From positions 124,001 to 188,000 of the forward strand of contig NZ_CP108444.1 of the NCBI RefSeq assembly GCF_041435355.1: a stretch of 64,000 nt of DNA, written 5' to 3'. Shown here one piece after another: positions 11,416 through 18,239 of the stretch (positions are counted from its first letter, which is position 1; each line of letters begins with the position of its first letter). The notes beneath the pieces are model-generated. The model was not told the origin of the DNA, made no database searches, and worked only from the letters and a program-made list of their open reading frames with translations. This stretch comes from Streptomyces sp. NBC_01276 (GTDB taxonomy: Bacteria; Actinomycetota; Actinomycetes; Streptomycetales; Streptomycetaceae). Made by a program: the position numbers and the translations under genes.

Positions 11416-13044
11416 TCAGGCGGCCAGGTCGCGCCGCCCGAACAGGGCGGTGCCCGCCCACAGGAGCAGCACGGCCACGGCGGTCAGCAGCAGCAGCGGC
11501 AGTACCCGTACGTCCACCGCGGGCAGCGCCGGCAGGTGGCTGAACGGGGAGACGTCGCGCACCGCCTGGGGCAGCTTCAGCAGGGCGCCGAGCTGTCCGA
11601 CGACCAGGCAGAGGGCGAGCGCGCCCCACGCGGCGCCGGAGGAGGCGCCCGGCGCGAGGCCGAACACCAGCACCACGACACCGGCGAGGACCAGCACCGC
11701 GGGGGCCTGGACCAGCGCCGCCCCGGTCAGGTCGGCCACGCCCGCGCCGACGTCGCCCGCCGCGGCCCCGTAGGTGAGGCCCGCGGCCAGTCCGGCGACG
11801 AGCAGCAGGACCAGCGAGCCCGCGACGGCGACGACCACGTGGCTCGCCACCCAGCGGCCCCGCCCGACGGCGGTGGCCAGCAGGGACTCCAGCCGGCCGG
11901 AGGTCTCCTCGGCGCGCAGCCGCAGCAGCGCCTGGACGACGAAGCCGGCCGTGATCGCCCCGACCATGACCATCATCGACGCGAAGAAGGTGTCCACGGG
12001 GGCACCGCCCCCGCCGCCGATCTTGCCGAGGGTCTCGGTGAGGTCGGCGTTGTCCTTCAGGGCGTCCCCGGCGGACTTGCCCATGCCGCCGATCACCGCC
12101 CCGAGCACGGCGACGCCGACGGCCCAGCCGATCAGCGAGCCGCGGTGCAGGCGCCGGGCCAGCCCGTACGCGCCGAGCAGCCCGGGAGCGGCGGCGGCCG
12201 GGCCCGGACGGTCCTCGAACACGCCGGCGCCGAGGTCGCGGCGCGCGGAGAGGCGTACGGCGACGGCCGCGGTGACGGCGGCGAACAGCAGCGGGAGCAC
12301 GAGGACCCACCACCGGTCCTCGCCGAACGGGCCGGCCTGCTGGGCCCAGCCGATCGGGGACAGCCAGGACAGCCAGGAGCTCTCCACGACGGTGCCCGAC
12401 GCCTGGACCTCTCCGCCCGCGTCGGCGATGCCGCGGACCAGGAAGGCGACGGCGATCACCGCGCCGGCCAGCGAGTTGGCGCCCCGCGAGGTACCGGCCA
12501 GCTGGGCGGTGATGGCGGCCACGCCCGCGAAGGCGAGTCCGGTCGCGGCGACGGCCGCGGCGGCCACGAGCGAGCTGCCGATGGGCAGCCCGGCCAGCGG
12601 CAGCACGATGCCGAGGAAGATGAACAGCCCCACGTTGGCCTGGAGGGCCAGCAGCAGGGCCGCGGCGAGGCCCGCCTGGCGGCCCACGGGAGCCGCCCCG
12701 ACGAGTTCGGCGCGGCCGCTCTCCTCGTTCTGGCGGGTGTGCCGCACGACGGCGAAGGTGTTCATCAGACCGGCCAGGACGCACAGGAACGTCAGGACCT
12801 GGACCATGGCCAGCGCGCCCTCGCTGGTGCCGACGGGCGCGCCGCGGGTGAGCAGCAGGGCCGGGTTGTCGGTGAGCAGCTTGACCGCGTCGGTGCGGGC
12901 GGCCTCGTCGGCGTAGGTCTTGCCGACGCTGCTCGCCGCGCTGTAGGCGAGCGCCGCGGTGCCGTAGAGCCAGACGGCCAGCTGGATGCGGTCCCGGCGC
13001 AGCGCGAGCTTGAGCAGCGGCTGGGTGTTCGCGTACTCGCTCAT
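11416..13044 (-). CDS. ABC transporter permease (polyether export)
   Basis: About 542 residues with roughly twelve hydrophobic segments in two halves, separated by an Arg-rich, cytoplasmic-looking linker near the middle. It resembles the ABC-2 exporter permeases that pair with DrrA-type ATPases. ATG 13044 overlaps the ATPase stop codon (ATGA), so the two are translationally coupled. Together they should export the ionophore and give self-resistance, like the paired slnT transporter genes of salinomycin producers. The substrate is inferred from the cluster. Confidence 0.9.
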   Translation of the reverse strand: MSEYANTQPLLKLALRRDRIQLAVWLYGTAALAYSAASSVGKTYADEAARTDAVKLLTDNPALLLTRGAPVGTSEGALAMVQVLTFLCVLAGLMNTFAVVRHTRQNEESGRAELVGAAPVGRQAGLAAALLLALQANVGLFIFLGIVLPLAGLPIGSSLVAAAAVAATGLAFAGVAAITAQLAGTSRGANSLAGAVIAVAFLVRGIADAGGEVQASGTVVESSWLSWLSPIGWAQQAGPFGEDRWWVLVLPLLFAAVTAAVAVRLSARRDLGAGVFEDRPGPAAAAPGLLGAYGLARRLHRGSLIGWAVGVAVLGAVIGGMGKSAGDALKDNADLTETLGKIGGGGGAPVDTFFASMMVMVGAITAGFVVQALLRLRAEETSGRLESLLATAVGRGRWVASHVVVAVAGSLVLLLVAGLAAGLTYGAAAGDVGAGVADLTGAALVQAPAVLVLAGVVVLVFGLAPGASSGAAWGALALCLVVGQLGALLKLPQAVRDVSPFSHLPALPAVDVRVLPLLLLTAVAVLLLWAGTALFGRRDLAA

Positions 13045-13994
13045 CGCGCGCCCGCTCCCGCCTTGGCGCGCCGTCCGCTCGGCTGCTCGCCGCCTTCCTC
13101 GACGTGGTCGCCGTAGTGGCGCAGGAAGAGCTCTTCGAGGGTGGGCGGGGTGCTGGTGAGCGCGCGGACGCCGAAGGAGGCCACGTGCGAGAGCACGGTG
13201 TCGAGGTTGCCGTTGTCCACGTCGAAGCGGACGTGGTGGCCCTCGGCGCGCACGTTGTGGACGCCCGCGAGCGCCTCGACGCCGGTGACGGCGCGCTCGG
13301 ACTCGACGGAGAGGGCGGTGCGGGTGAGGTGGCGCAGCTCGGTGAGGGTGCCCGTCTCGACGGTGCGGCCCTTGCGGATGATGCTGACGCGGTCGCACAG
13401 GGCCTCGACCTCGCCGAGGATGTGGCTGGAGAGCAGGACGGTGCGGCCCTGCCGCTTGACCTCCTTGACGCTGTCCTGGAAGACGGCCTCCATCAGCGGG
13501 TCGAGGCCGCTGGTGGGCTCGTCGAGGATGAGGAGTTCGGCGTCGGAGGCGAAGGCGGCCACGAGGGCGACCTTCTGCCGGTTGCCCTTGGAGTAGGTGC
13601 GGCACTTCTTGGTCGGGTCGAGCTGGAAGCGTTCGACCAGCTCGTTCCGGCGGTCCTGGTCGATGCCTCCGCGCAGGGCGCCGAGGGTGTCGATGGCCTC
13701 GCCGCCGGAGAGGTTGCGCCACAGGCTCACGTCGCCGGGGACGTAGGCGAGCCGGCGGTGGATGTCCACCGCGTCGGCCCAGGGGTCCTTGCCGAGCAGG
13801 GAGGCCTGTCCGCCGTCCAGCCTGAGCAGGCCCAGCAGGGCCCGGATGGTGGTGGACTTGCCGGCCCCGTTGGGGCCGAGGAAGCCGTGCACCTCGCCCG
13901 TGCGTACGGTCAGGTCGAGTCCGTCGAGTGCCCGGAACTTCCCGAAGTTCTTGATCAGTCCTGTTGCGGCGATCGCGTTCTCGCTCGGTGCCAC
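13041..13994 (-). CDS. ABC transporter ATP-binding protein (DrrA-like)
   Basis: 317 residues. Walker [10 protein letters not shown] is at about 40-48, and Walker [14 protein letters not shown] is followed by an H-loop in [13 protein letters not shown]. The signature motif is the non-canonical YSKGNRQKV. The C-terminal extension of about 90 residues is typical of DrrA-like drug exporters. It couples ATP hydrolysis to the permease encoded 4 bp in overlap downstream. The start is GTG 13994 with AAAGG about 10 nt upstream. It is divergent from the P450 gene. Confidence 0.93.
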   Translation of the reverse strand: MAPSENAIAATGLIKNFGKFRALDGLDLTVRTGEVHGFLGPNGAGKSTTIRALLGLLRLDGGQASLLGKDPWADAVDIHRRLAYVPGDVSLWRNLSGGEAIDTLGALRGGIDQDRRNELVERFQLDPTKKCRTYSKGNRQKVALVAAFASDAELLILDEPTSGLDPLMEAVFQDSVKEVKRQGRTVLLSSHILGEVEALCDRVSIIRKGRTVETGTLTELRHLTRTALSVESERAVTGVEALAGVHNVRAEGHHVRFDVDNGNLDTVLSHVASFGVRALTSTPPTLEELFLRHYGDHVEEGGEQPSGRRAKAGAGAR

Positions 13995-14144
13995 CGCACA
14001 CCACCTTTCACGATGTCGTGTTCATCGGAGTCGTCGTCCGTGCGACTCCCGAAGACGACGGCACCGCGGCCAGGTTGCGGCCCGGATCAGCATTCCGCCG
14101 ATCGGCTTTCCGGAGCAATGTGAGGGCGTGCCCGTGACCGGATT

Positions 14145-14202
14145 CAGGGGTGCGTACGGGTGTCGGGTAGGGGTTGACCCACCCCTCGCCAATCCGGACC
14201 GT
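14145..14202 (+). promoter_or_regulatory. Putative P450 promoter with AGGGGT boxes
   Basis: On the plus strand, CAGGGGT (14145-14151) and TAGGGGT (14168-14174) lie 23 bp apart. The last T of the second begins TTGACC (-35, 14174-14179), and a 17-bp spacer leads to GACCGT (-10, 14197-14202). An inverted ACCCCT at 14181-14186 forms a 6-6-6 palindrome with the second box and could serve the divergent exporter operon. Confidence 0.6.
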
Positions 14203-14234
14203 TGCAGGGCACACGGAAAAGATGAGGGAGCGTC

Positions 14235-15455
14235 ATGTCTACCGTCACCATCGACCCCCGGATGATCACCGCGCTGCGGAATTTCCCCTTCACCCCCATC
14301 CGCGGCCTCGACATCGAGCCGGTCCTCGCCGACCTCCGCCGGGAGGAACCGGTCAGCCGCATCACCCTTCCCTACGGCGGCGACGCCTGGCTCGTGACCA
14401 GGTACGAGGACGTCCGGGCCGCCCTCGCGGACCAGAGACTGAGCCGCGCGGCCGTGGTGAACAAGGACGTACCGCGCCGCCAGAAGATGCTCGTGGGCCC
14501 CGAGGGCATCATGTACATGGACCCGCCGGACCACTCGCGCCTGCGCCGCCTGCTGACCAAGGCGTTCACCAAGCGGCGCGTCGAGCAACTGCGTCCGCGC
14601 GTCGAGGAGATCGCCGCGGAACTGGCCGGAAACCTCGCGTCCCAGGGGTCCCCCGCCGACCTGGTGGCGCACTACTCGTGGCCGCTGCCGACCCGGGTCA
14701 TCTGCGAGCTGCTGGGCGTCCCGTACGAGGACCGGGAGGTGTTCCGGCGCGGCGCGGACGCGCTGATGCAGGGCGACACCCTGCCGCACGCCGAATTCAC
14801 CTCGCGCGTCAACGAGTTGTGCTTCTACATCATGGACCTGATCGCGCGTCGCCGGACCAGTCCCTCGGACGACATGCTCAGCGCCCTGATCCAGGCCCGG
14901 GACGAGGGCGACCGGCTCACCGAGCAGGAGCTGGTCTCGCTGACGGTGGTGCTGCTGGCCGGCGGCCACGAGACCACCGCCAACCAGATCACCAACTTCG
15001 TGTATACGCTGCTGCGCCACCCGGCCCAGCTGGCGCTGCTGCGCGAGCGGCCCGAGCTGCTGCCGCGGGCCGTGGACGAGCTGATGCGCTACATCCCGCT
15101 CGGCACCGGCCACCACGCGGCGATGATCGCCACGGAGGAGCTGGAGATCGGCGGCACCACGATCGCCGAGGGCGAGGCCGTGTACGTCCACATCCACTCG
15201 GCCAACCACGACGCGACGGCCTTCGCCGACCCGGAGCGGCTCGACCTGACCCGTGAGGACAACCACCACATGGGCTTCGGGCACGGGGTCCACTTCTGCG
15301 TGGGGGCCCAGCTGGCGCGCATGGAGCTCGGGGTGGCCGTCAAGGCCCTGGTGGACCGCTTCCCCACCCTGGAGCTGGGGATCGAGGACGACGCCATCGC
15401 CTGGCGGGCCAGCCTGCTGGTGCGCGGGCCCCTGGAACTGCCGGTCCGCTGGTGA
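14235..15455 (+). CDS. slnF: Cytochrome P450 hydroxylase (SlnF-like, C20 hydroxylation predicted)
   Basis: 406 residues. The I-helix oxygen-binding motif AGGHETT is at about 241-247, a K-helix ExxR lies in ELMR, and the haem-binding loop FGHGVHFCVG has the thiolate Cys at about 355. It belongs to the soluble bacterial class I P450s and pairs with the ferredoxin encoded 53 bp downstream. In salinomycin the P450 adds the C20 hydroxyl. The salinomycin-like PKS here leaves C20 unoxidised, so the same job is expected. The ribosome site GAGGGAG precedes ATG 14235. The longer plus-frame reading from 14174 is a shadow. Confidence 0.93.
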   Translation: MSTVTIDPRMITALRNFPFTPIRGLDIEPVLADLRREEPVSRITLPYGGDAWLVTRYEDVRAALADQRLSRAAVVNKDVPRRQKMLVGPEGIMYMDPPDHSRLRRLLTKAFTKRRVEQLRPRVEEIAAELAGNLASQGSPADLVAHYSWPLPTRVICELLGVPYEDREVFRRGADALMQGDTLPHAEFTSRVNELCFYIMDLIARRRTSPSDDMLSALIQARDEGDRLTEQELVSLTVVLLAGGHETTANQITNFVYTLLRHPAQLALLRERPELLPRAVDELMRYIPLGTGHHAAMIATEELEIGGTTIAEGEAVYVHIHSANHDATAFADPERLDLTREDNHHMGFGHGVHFCVGAQLARMELGVAVKALVDRFPTLELGIEDDAIAWRASLLVRGPLELPVRW

Positions 15456-15508
15456 CGGCGCACCCGGTGACGGCACCGCTGTAACGACGAGGACAGGAGA
15501 GGACGAGC

Positions 15509-15754
15509 ATGACGACCGAGACCCTGGAGAAGACGCGCTGGCAGATCAGCGTGGACCGGGCGGCGTGTACGGGCACGGGCATGTGCGTGCACGCGGCGCC
15601 GGCGTACTTCCGGCTGGTGGAGGGCCGCGCCGAGGCCCTGTGCGGGACCGCGGACGCCGACGCGGGGCTGCTGGACGCGGCCCTGAACTGCCCGGTGGAG
15701 GCCATCCGCCTCACCGAGGTGGCGACCGGAACGGTGATCGCCCCGGAGCTGTGA
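15509..15754 (+). CDS. [3Fe-4S] ferredoxin, partner of the P450
   Basis: 81 residues. Three cluster ligands, Cys20, Cys26 and Cys61 (followed by Pro), fit a single [3Fe-4S] cluster; position 23, where a fourth Cys would make [4Fe-4S], is Thr. Small ferredoxins of this kind pass electrons to Streptomyces P450s, and the position right after the P450 fits that. The ferredoxin reductase must be supplied from elsewhere. Purine-rich GGAGAGGA precedes the ATG. Confidence 0.95.
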   Translation: MTTETLEKTRWQISVDRAACTGTGMCVHAAPAYFRLVEGRAEALCGTADADAGLLDAALNCPVEAIRLTEVATGTVIAPEL

Positions 15755-15763
15755 GCGGGTGCG

Positions 15764-15805
15764 CGGAAGGGGCCCGGGAGCCGGTCGGCTCCCGGGCCCC
15801 TTCCG
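15764..15805. terminator. Strong bidirectional terminator hairpin
   Basis: A perfect 18-bp stem (15765-15782 with 15787-15804) and a GGTC tetraloop, with one more pair outside. It separates the convergent ferredoxin and SlnM-like genes. Confidence 0.88.
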
Positions 15806-15864
15806 TGTGCCGGGGCGACGCCGCGGGGCGCGGCCGGCCGGTGCCGGGCGCGCCCCACGGACCG

Positions 15865-16686
15865 TCAGAAGGTGTAGCGCATCACGCGGTTGTACTTCCG
15901 CAGCACCGGGATCGCGTTCATGATCTTGCACATGATCCGGGAGGTCCACGGCATGTGCGACACGTACGGGGAGTCGGTGAAGGTCCACTCCAGCTTGTGC
16001 TCGATCCGCGGGTCCCACTGCTCCAGCGTCTTCGGGTCCTCCAGGCCCCAGATGAAGCGCTGGCCGGTCGCCTTGACCGTCCAGTGCTTGTTCATCGCCT
16101 TCACCGAGAACGGGGTGTAGGCGTCGAACAGCAGCTCGCCCTTGGGGAAGCGGCCGACGATCCGGGTGATGAGGTCACGGACCTGGTCCTCGGTGAAGTA
16201 CACGAGGACGCCCTCGGCGACGACGAGCACCGGGCGGTCGGAGGGGATCGAGTCCAGCCAGTCGGGGTCGAGGGCCGAGGCGCCGATGACGTGGTGGTGG
16301 TCGCGCTCCGGGAACAGGTCGCGGTAGATCTGCGCGATCTCCGGCAGGTCCAGGTCGTACCACTCGACGTCGTCGGAGGGCTCGATGCGGAAGACGCGGC
16401 CGTCGAGGCCGGCGCCGAGGTGGAGGACGACGGAGCGCGGGTTGCGGATGAGGAAGTCCTGCACCCAGCGGTCCACCTCCTTGCCGCGGATGGCGAGGGA
16501 GATCGCGTCGTCGTCGCGCATCTTGAGCTGGACCTTCAGCTCGTCGTAGTCCTCGATGGACTCGACCGCCCGGACCGCGAGGCGGTCGTTGAGGATCGGG
16601 CGTCCCGACTTGGCGTCATGGGCCCGGGAGTAGAGGGCGACGAGGAGGTTTCTCGTCGCCGCGCTGAACTGCACCTTGGTCTGCAT
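15865..16686 (-). CDS. slnM: SlnM-like protein: SAM methyltransferase fold, predicted dehydratase/spirocyclase
   Basis: 273 residues of the PPM/LCMT-type methyltransferase family. The SAM-binding motif I is VVLHLGAGLDGRVFR at about 86-100, and the family-typical VLVVAEGVLVYF lies after the middle of the protein. Salinomycin and narasin carry no O-methyl group, so a methyl transfer is not expected. In salinomycin the homologue SlnM forms the 18,19 double bond and bis(spiroacetal) by a non-methylating reaction. The PKS here likewise predicts a C19 hydroxyl flanked by C17 and C21 carbonyls, which is that enzyme's substrate pattern. The gene follows the second thioesterase after 124 bp of repeats. 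Only a weak ribosome site (GACGGG) precedes the ATG. Confidence 0.88.
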   Translation of the reverse strand: MQTKVQFSAATRNLLVALYSRAHDAKSGRPILNDRLAVRAVESIEDYDELKVQLKMRDDDAISLAIRGKEVDRWVQDFLIRNPRSVVLHLGAGLDGRVFRIEPSDDVEWYDLDLPEIAQIYRDLFPERDHHHVIGASALDPDWLDSIPSDRPVLVVAEGVLVYFTEDQVRDLITRIVGRFPKGELLFDAYTPFSVKAMNKHWTVKATGQRFIWGLEDPKTLEQWDPRIEHKLEWTFTDSPYVSHMPWTSRIMCKIMNAIPVLRKYNRVMRYTF

Positions 16687-16703
16687 GGGGACACCCGTCT
16701 CGG

Positions 16704-16727
16704 TTCGTTCGTTCGTTCGCTCGTTCG
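16704..16727. repeat. GTTC tetranucleotide repeat
   Basis: About six near-perfect GTTC units in the leader of the SlnM-like gene, at the ribosome-site end. Its length could vary by slippage. Confidence 0.75.
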
Positions 16728-16757
16728 GTACGGCAGTGGCCGCGGCGGCGGCCGCCG

Positions 16758-16813
16758 GCGCGCGGGGTTCGGCGCGCGGGGTTCAGCGCGCGGGGTTCAG
16801 CGCGCGGGGTTCA
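16758..16813. repeat. Four tandem copies of a 14-bp unit at the thioesterase 3' end
   Basis: The units GCGCGCGGGGTTCA (the first ends in G) lie at 16758-16771, 16772-16785, 16786-16799 and 16800-16813. The TCA of the last copy is the minus-strand TGA stop of the thioesterase, so the repeats begin at the stop and fill the gap to the next gene. Confidence 0.9.
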
Positions 16814-17593
16814 GCGCCCCGCGGGCACCGAGGTGAAGGCCGCGAGGTCCTCGACGACCGCCCGGGTCACGCCGGCCTGCTGCGGGGTGAGGTAGAAGTG
16901 CCCGCCGGGGAAGGTGCGCAGGCCGAACGCGCCGCCGGTCAGCTCCCGCCACTCCGCCGCCTCGGGGACGCTGACGCGCGGGTCGGACTCGCCGGTGAGC
17001 ACGCTGATCGGGCAGTTCAGGGCCGGTCCGGGACCGTCCGGGCGGTAGCGGTAGGTCTCGATGGCCTTGTAGTCGCTGCGGATCGCCGGGAGCACCATGC
17101 GCAGCAGCTCCTCGTCGGCGAGCAGGCCCGCGTCGGTGCCGCTCAGGGCCCGGATCTCGGCGATCAGCGCGTCGTCGCCGCGCGTGTGGACGTTCTCCTC
17201 GCGGCGGACGGTCGGGGAGCGCCGGCCGGAGGCGATCAGGCCGAGCAGCGGAGCCCCCTCGCGCTCGAACCTCCGCGCGAGTTCGAAGGAGAGCACCGCT
17301 CCCATGCTGTGCCCGAACAGCACCAGCGGCTTGTCGGTCCAGGGCTGGAGCGCGCGGTGGATCTGCTCCACCAGCGCGGCCACGTCGTCCAGGGGCGGTT
17401 CGGCGCGGCGGTCCTGGCGGCCGGGGTACTGCACCGCCAGTACCTCGGCGTGCCCGGCCAGCTCCTTGGAGAGGGAGAAGAAGAAGGAGGCGCTGCCACC
17501 GGCGTGCGGCAGCAGCACCAGGCGGTGGTGCGCTTCCGGCGCGGGGTGGAATCGCCGGATCCACAGGTCGCTGTGCTCGTCGGGGGTGCTCAT
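16811..17593 (-). CDS. Type II thioesterase (alpha/beta hydrolase), second copy
   Basis: 260 residues. The nucleophile elbow GHSMG has Ser at about 96, the acid lies in LTGESDPRVS and the histidine in GGHFYLT. The N-terminal LVLLPHAGGSASFF oxyanion segment is typical of TEII. It removes aberrant acyl groups from carrier proteins; release of the finished polyether is the alternative job in this pathway. It lies between the SalBIII-like and SlnM-like genes on the same strand. ATG 17593 has AAAGG 7 nt upstream. Longer readings starting at 18172 or 17642 are out of register with the family. Confidence 0.93.
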   Translation of the reverse strand: MSTPDEHSDLWIRRFHPAPEAHHRLVLLPHAGGSASFFFSLSKELAGHAEVLAVQYPGRQDRRAEPPLDDVAALVEQIHRALQPWTDKPLVLFGHSMGAVLSFELARRFEREGAPLLGLIASGRRSPTVRREENVHTRGDDALIAEIRALSGTDAGLLADEELLRMVLPAIRSDYKAIETYRYRPDGPGPALNCPISVLTGESDPRVSVPEAAEWRELTGGAFGLRTFPGGHFYLTPQQAGVTRAVVEDLAAFTSVPAGR

Positions 17594-17670
17594 CTCCGTA
17601 CCTTTCCTCGGTCGTGATCGCCTGTCGGGTGCGCCGGGGCACCGGGGTGCCGGCGGCGCGGTGGGGTGGC

Positions 17671-18057
17671 TCAGACGCCGATGTCGCTCATGCCCCAGAA
17701 GACGCGCATGTCCTCGATCAGGCCGTCGGCGTTGATGGTGAAGACGTCGACCGCGTTGATGTTGGTGCGGGTGCGGTTCGGGTCGAGGATGTTGGTCATC
17801 GTCGCGGCGACCGGGACGGCGACCTGCTTGCCGTCCTGGCCCACGGAGGCGTGGCCGGGGGCGACGGTGACCTCGGCGGCGACGTTGCTGTGGAAGTACT
17901 CGCGCTGCGCGGCGCGGCCGACACGGGGCTCGCGGCCGACCGGGTCCTCGATCCGGGCGTCCTCGGTGAAGTGGGTGAGGATGGCGTCGATGTCGCCCTC
18001 GTTCACCTTGCGGAAGTACTCCGCGACGATCTCCTTGCGCTTCTGCTCGTCCAGCAT
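17671..18057 (-). CDS. slnBIII: SalBIII-like pyran synthase (SnoaL-fold cyclase)
   Basis: 128 residues of the same SnoaL/MonB superfamily as the epoxide hydrolases but clearly divergent. Asp38 (IEDPVG) and Asp104 (NAVDVF) are both present; these are the positions I recall as the catalytic pair of SalBIII, which forms pyran ring A of salinomycin by dehydration and oxa-conjugate addition. The last module here (module 14) has a KR but no DH, so a separate dehydrating cyclase is needed for that ring. A good ribosome site GGAGG lies 6 nt before the ATG. It probably heads the operon with the thioesterase and SlnM-like genes. The upstream gap shows a (CGTA)3 run and two CTTAA motifs but no AGGGGT box. 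Confidence 0.88.
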   Translation of the reverse strand: MLDEQKRKEIVAEYFRKVNEGDIDAILTHFTEDARIEDPVGREPRVGRAAQREYFHSNVAAEVTVAPGHASVGQDGKQVAVPVAATMTNILDPNRTRTNINAVDVFTINADGLIEDMRVFWGMSDIGV

Positions 18058-18166
18058 GGGGTTCCTCCACGGTCGTGATCGACGTACGTACGTACGCGGG
18101 CGTGACCGTAGGCGCGTGGCTTAAAGCCGCGCTTAAGACCCCGCGCGCGGGCGGCTCCGGACATAC

Positions 18167-18200
18167 GTCCACCCCCGGCCGTCAGGAGCCGGGGGTGGAC
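18167..18200 (-). terminator. Terminator hairpin after the last PKS gene
   Basis: A 13-bp perfect stem (18167-18179 with 18188-18200) and an 8-nt loop, 40 nt after the stop codon of the module 14 PKS. A second, 7-bp hairpin (18209-18215 with 18221-18227) lies between them. This probably ends the long PKS transcript. Confidence 0.75.
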
Positions 18201-18239
18201 GGGTACGGGGCGGACGCGCGGTCCGCCGGGCGCCTGCGG

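Noticed and set aside
11416..13994. One fused ABC protein of 862 residues
   Set aside because: The long frame reads ATPase DNA in the wrong frame before the permease; an ATGA overlap shows two separate coupled genes.
15865..16686. A true O-methyltransferase tailoring the product
   Set aside because: The salinomycin and narasin skeleton predicted from the PKS has no O-methyl, and the closest known role in this context is non-methylating. Kept as an alternative only.
16797..17642. An alternative minus-strand frame over the second thioesterase
   Set aside because: It lacks GHSMG and reads as Arg/Pro-rich sequence; the 16811-17593 frame has the full catalytic triad.
18083..18096. The CGTA run as an operator
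   Set aside because: A simple repeat near the SalBIII-like start without a second copy elsewhere in the cluster; no support for binding.
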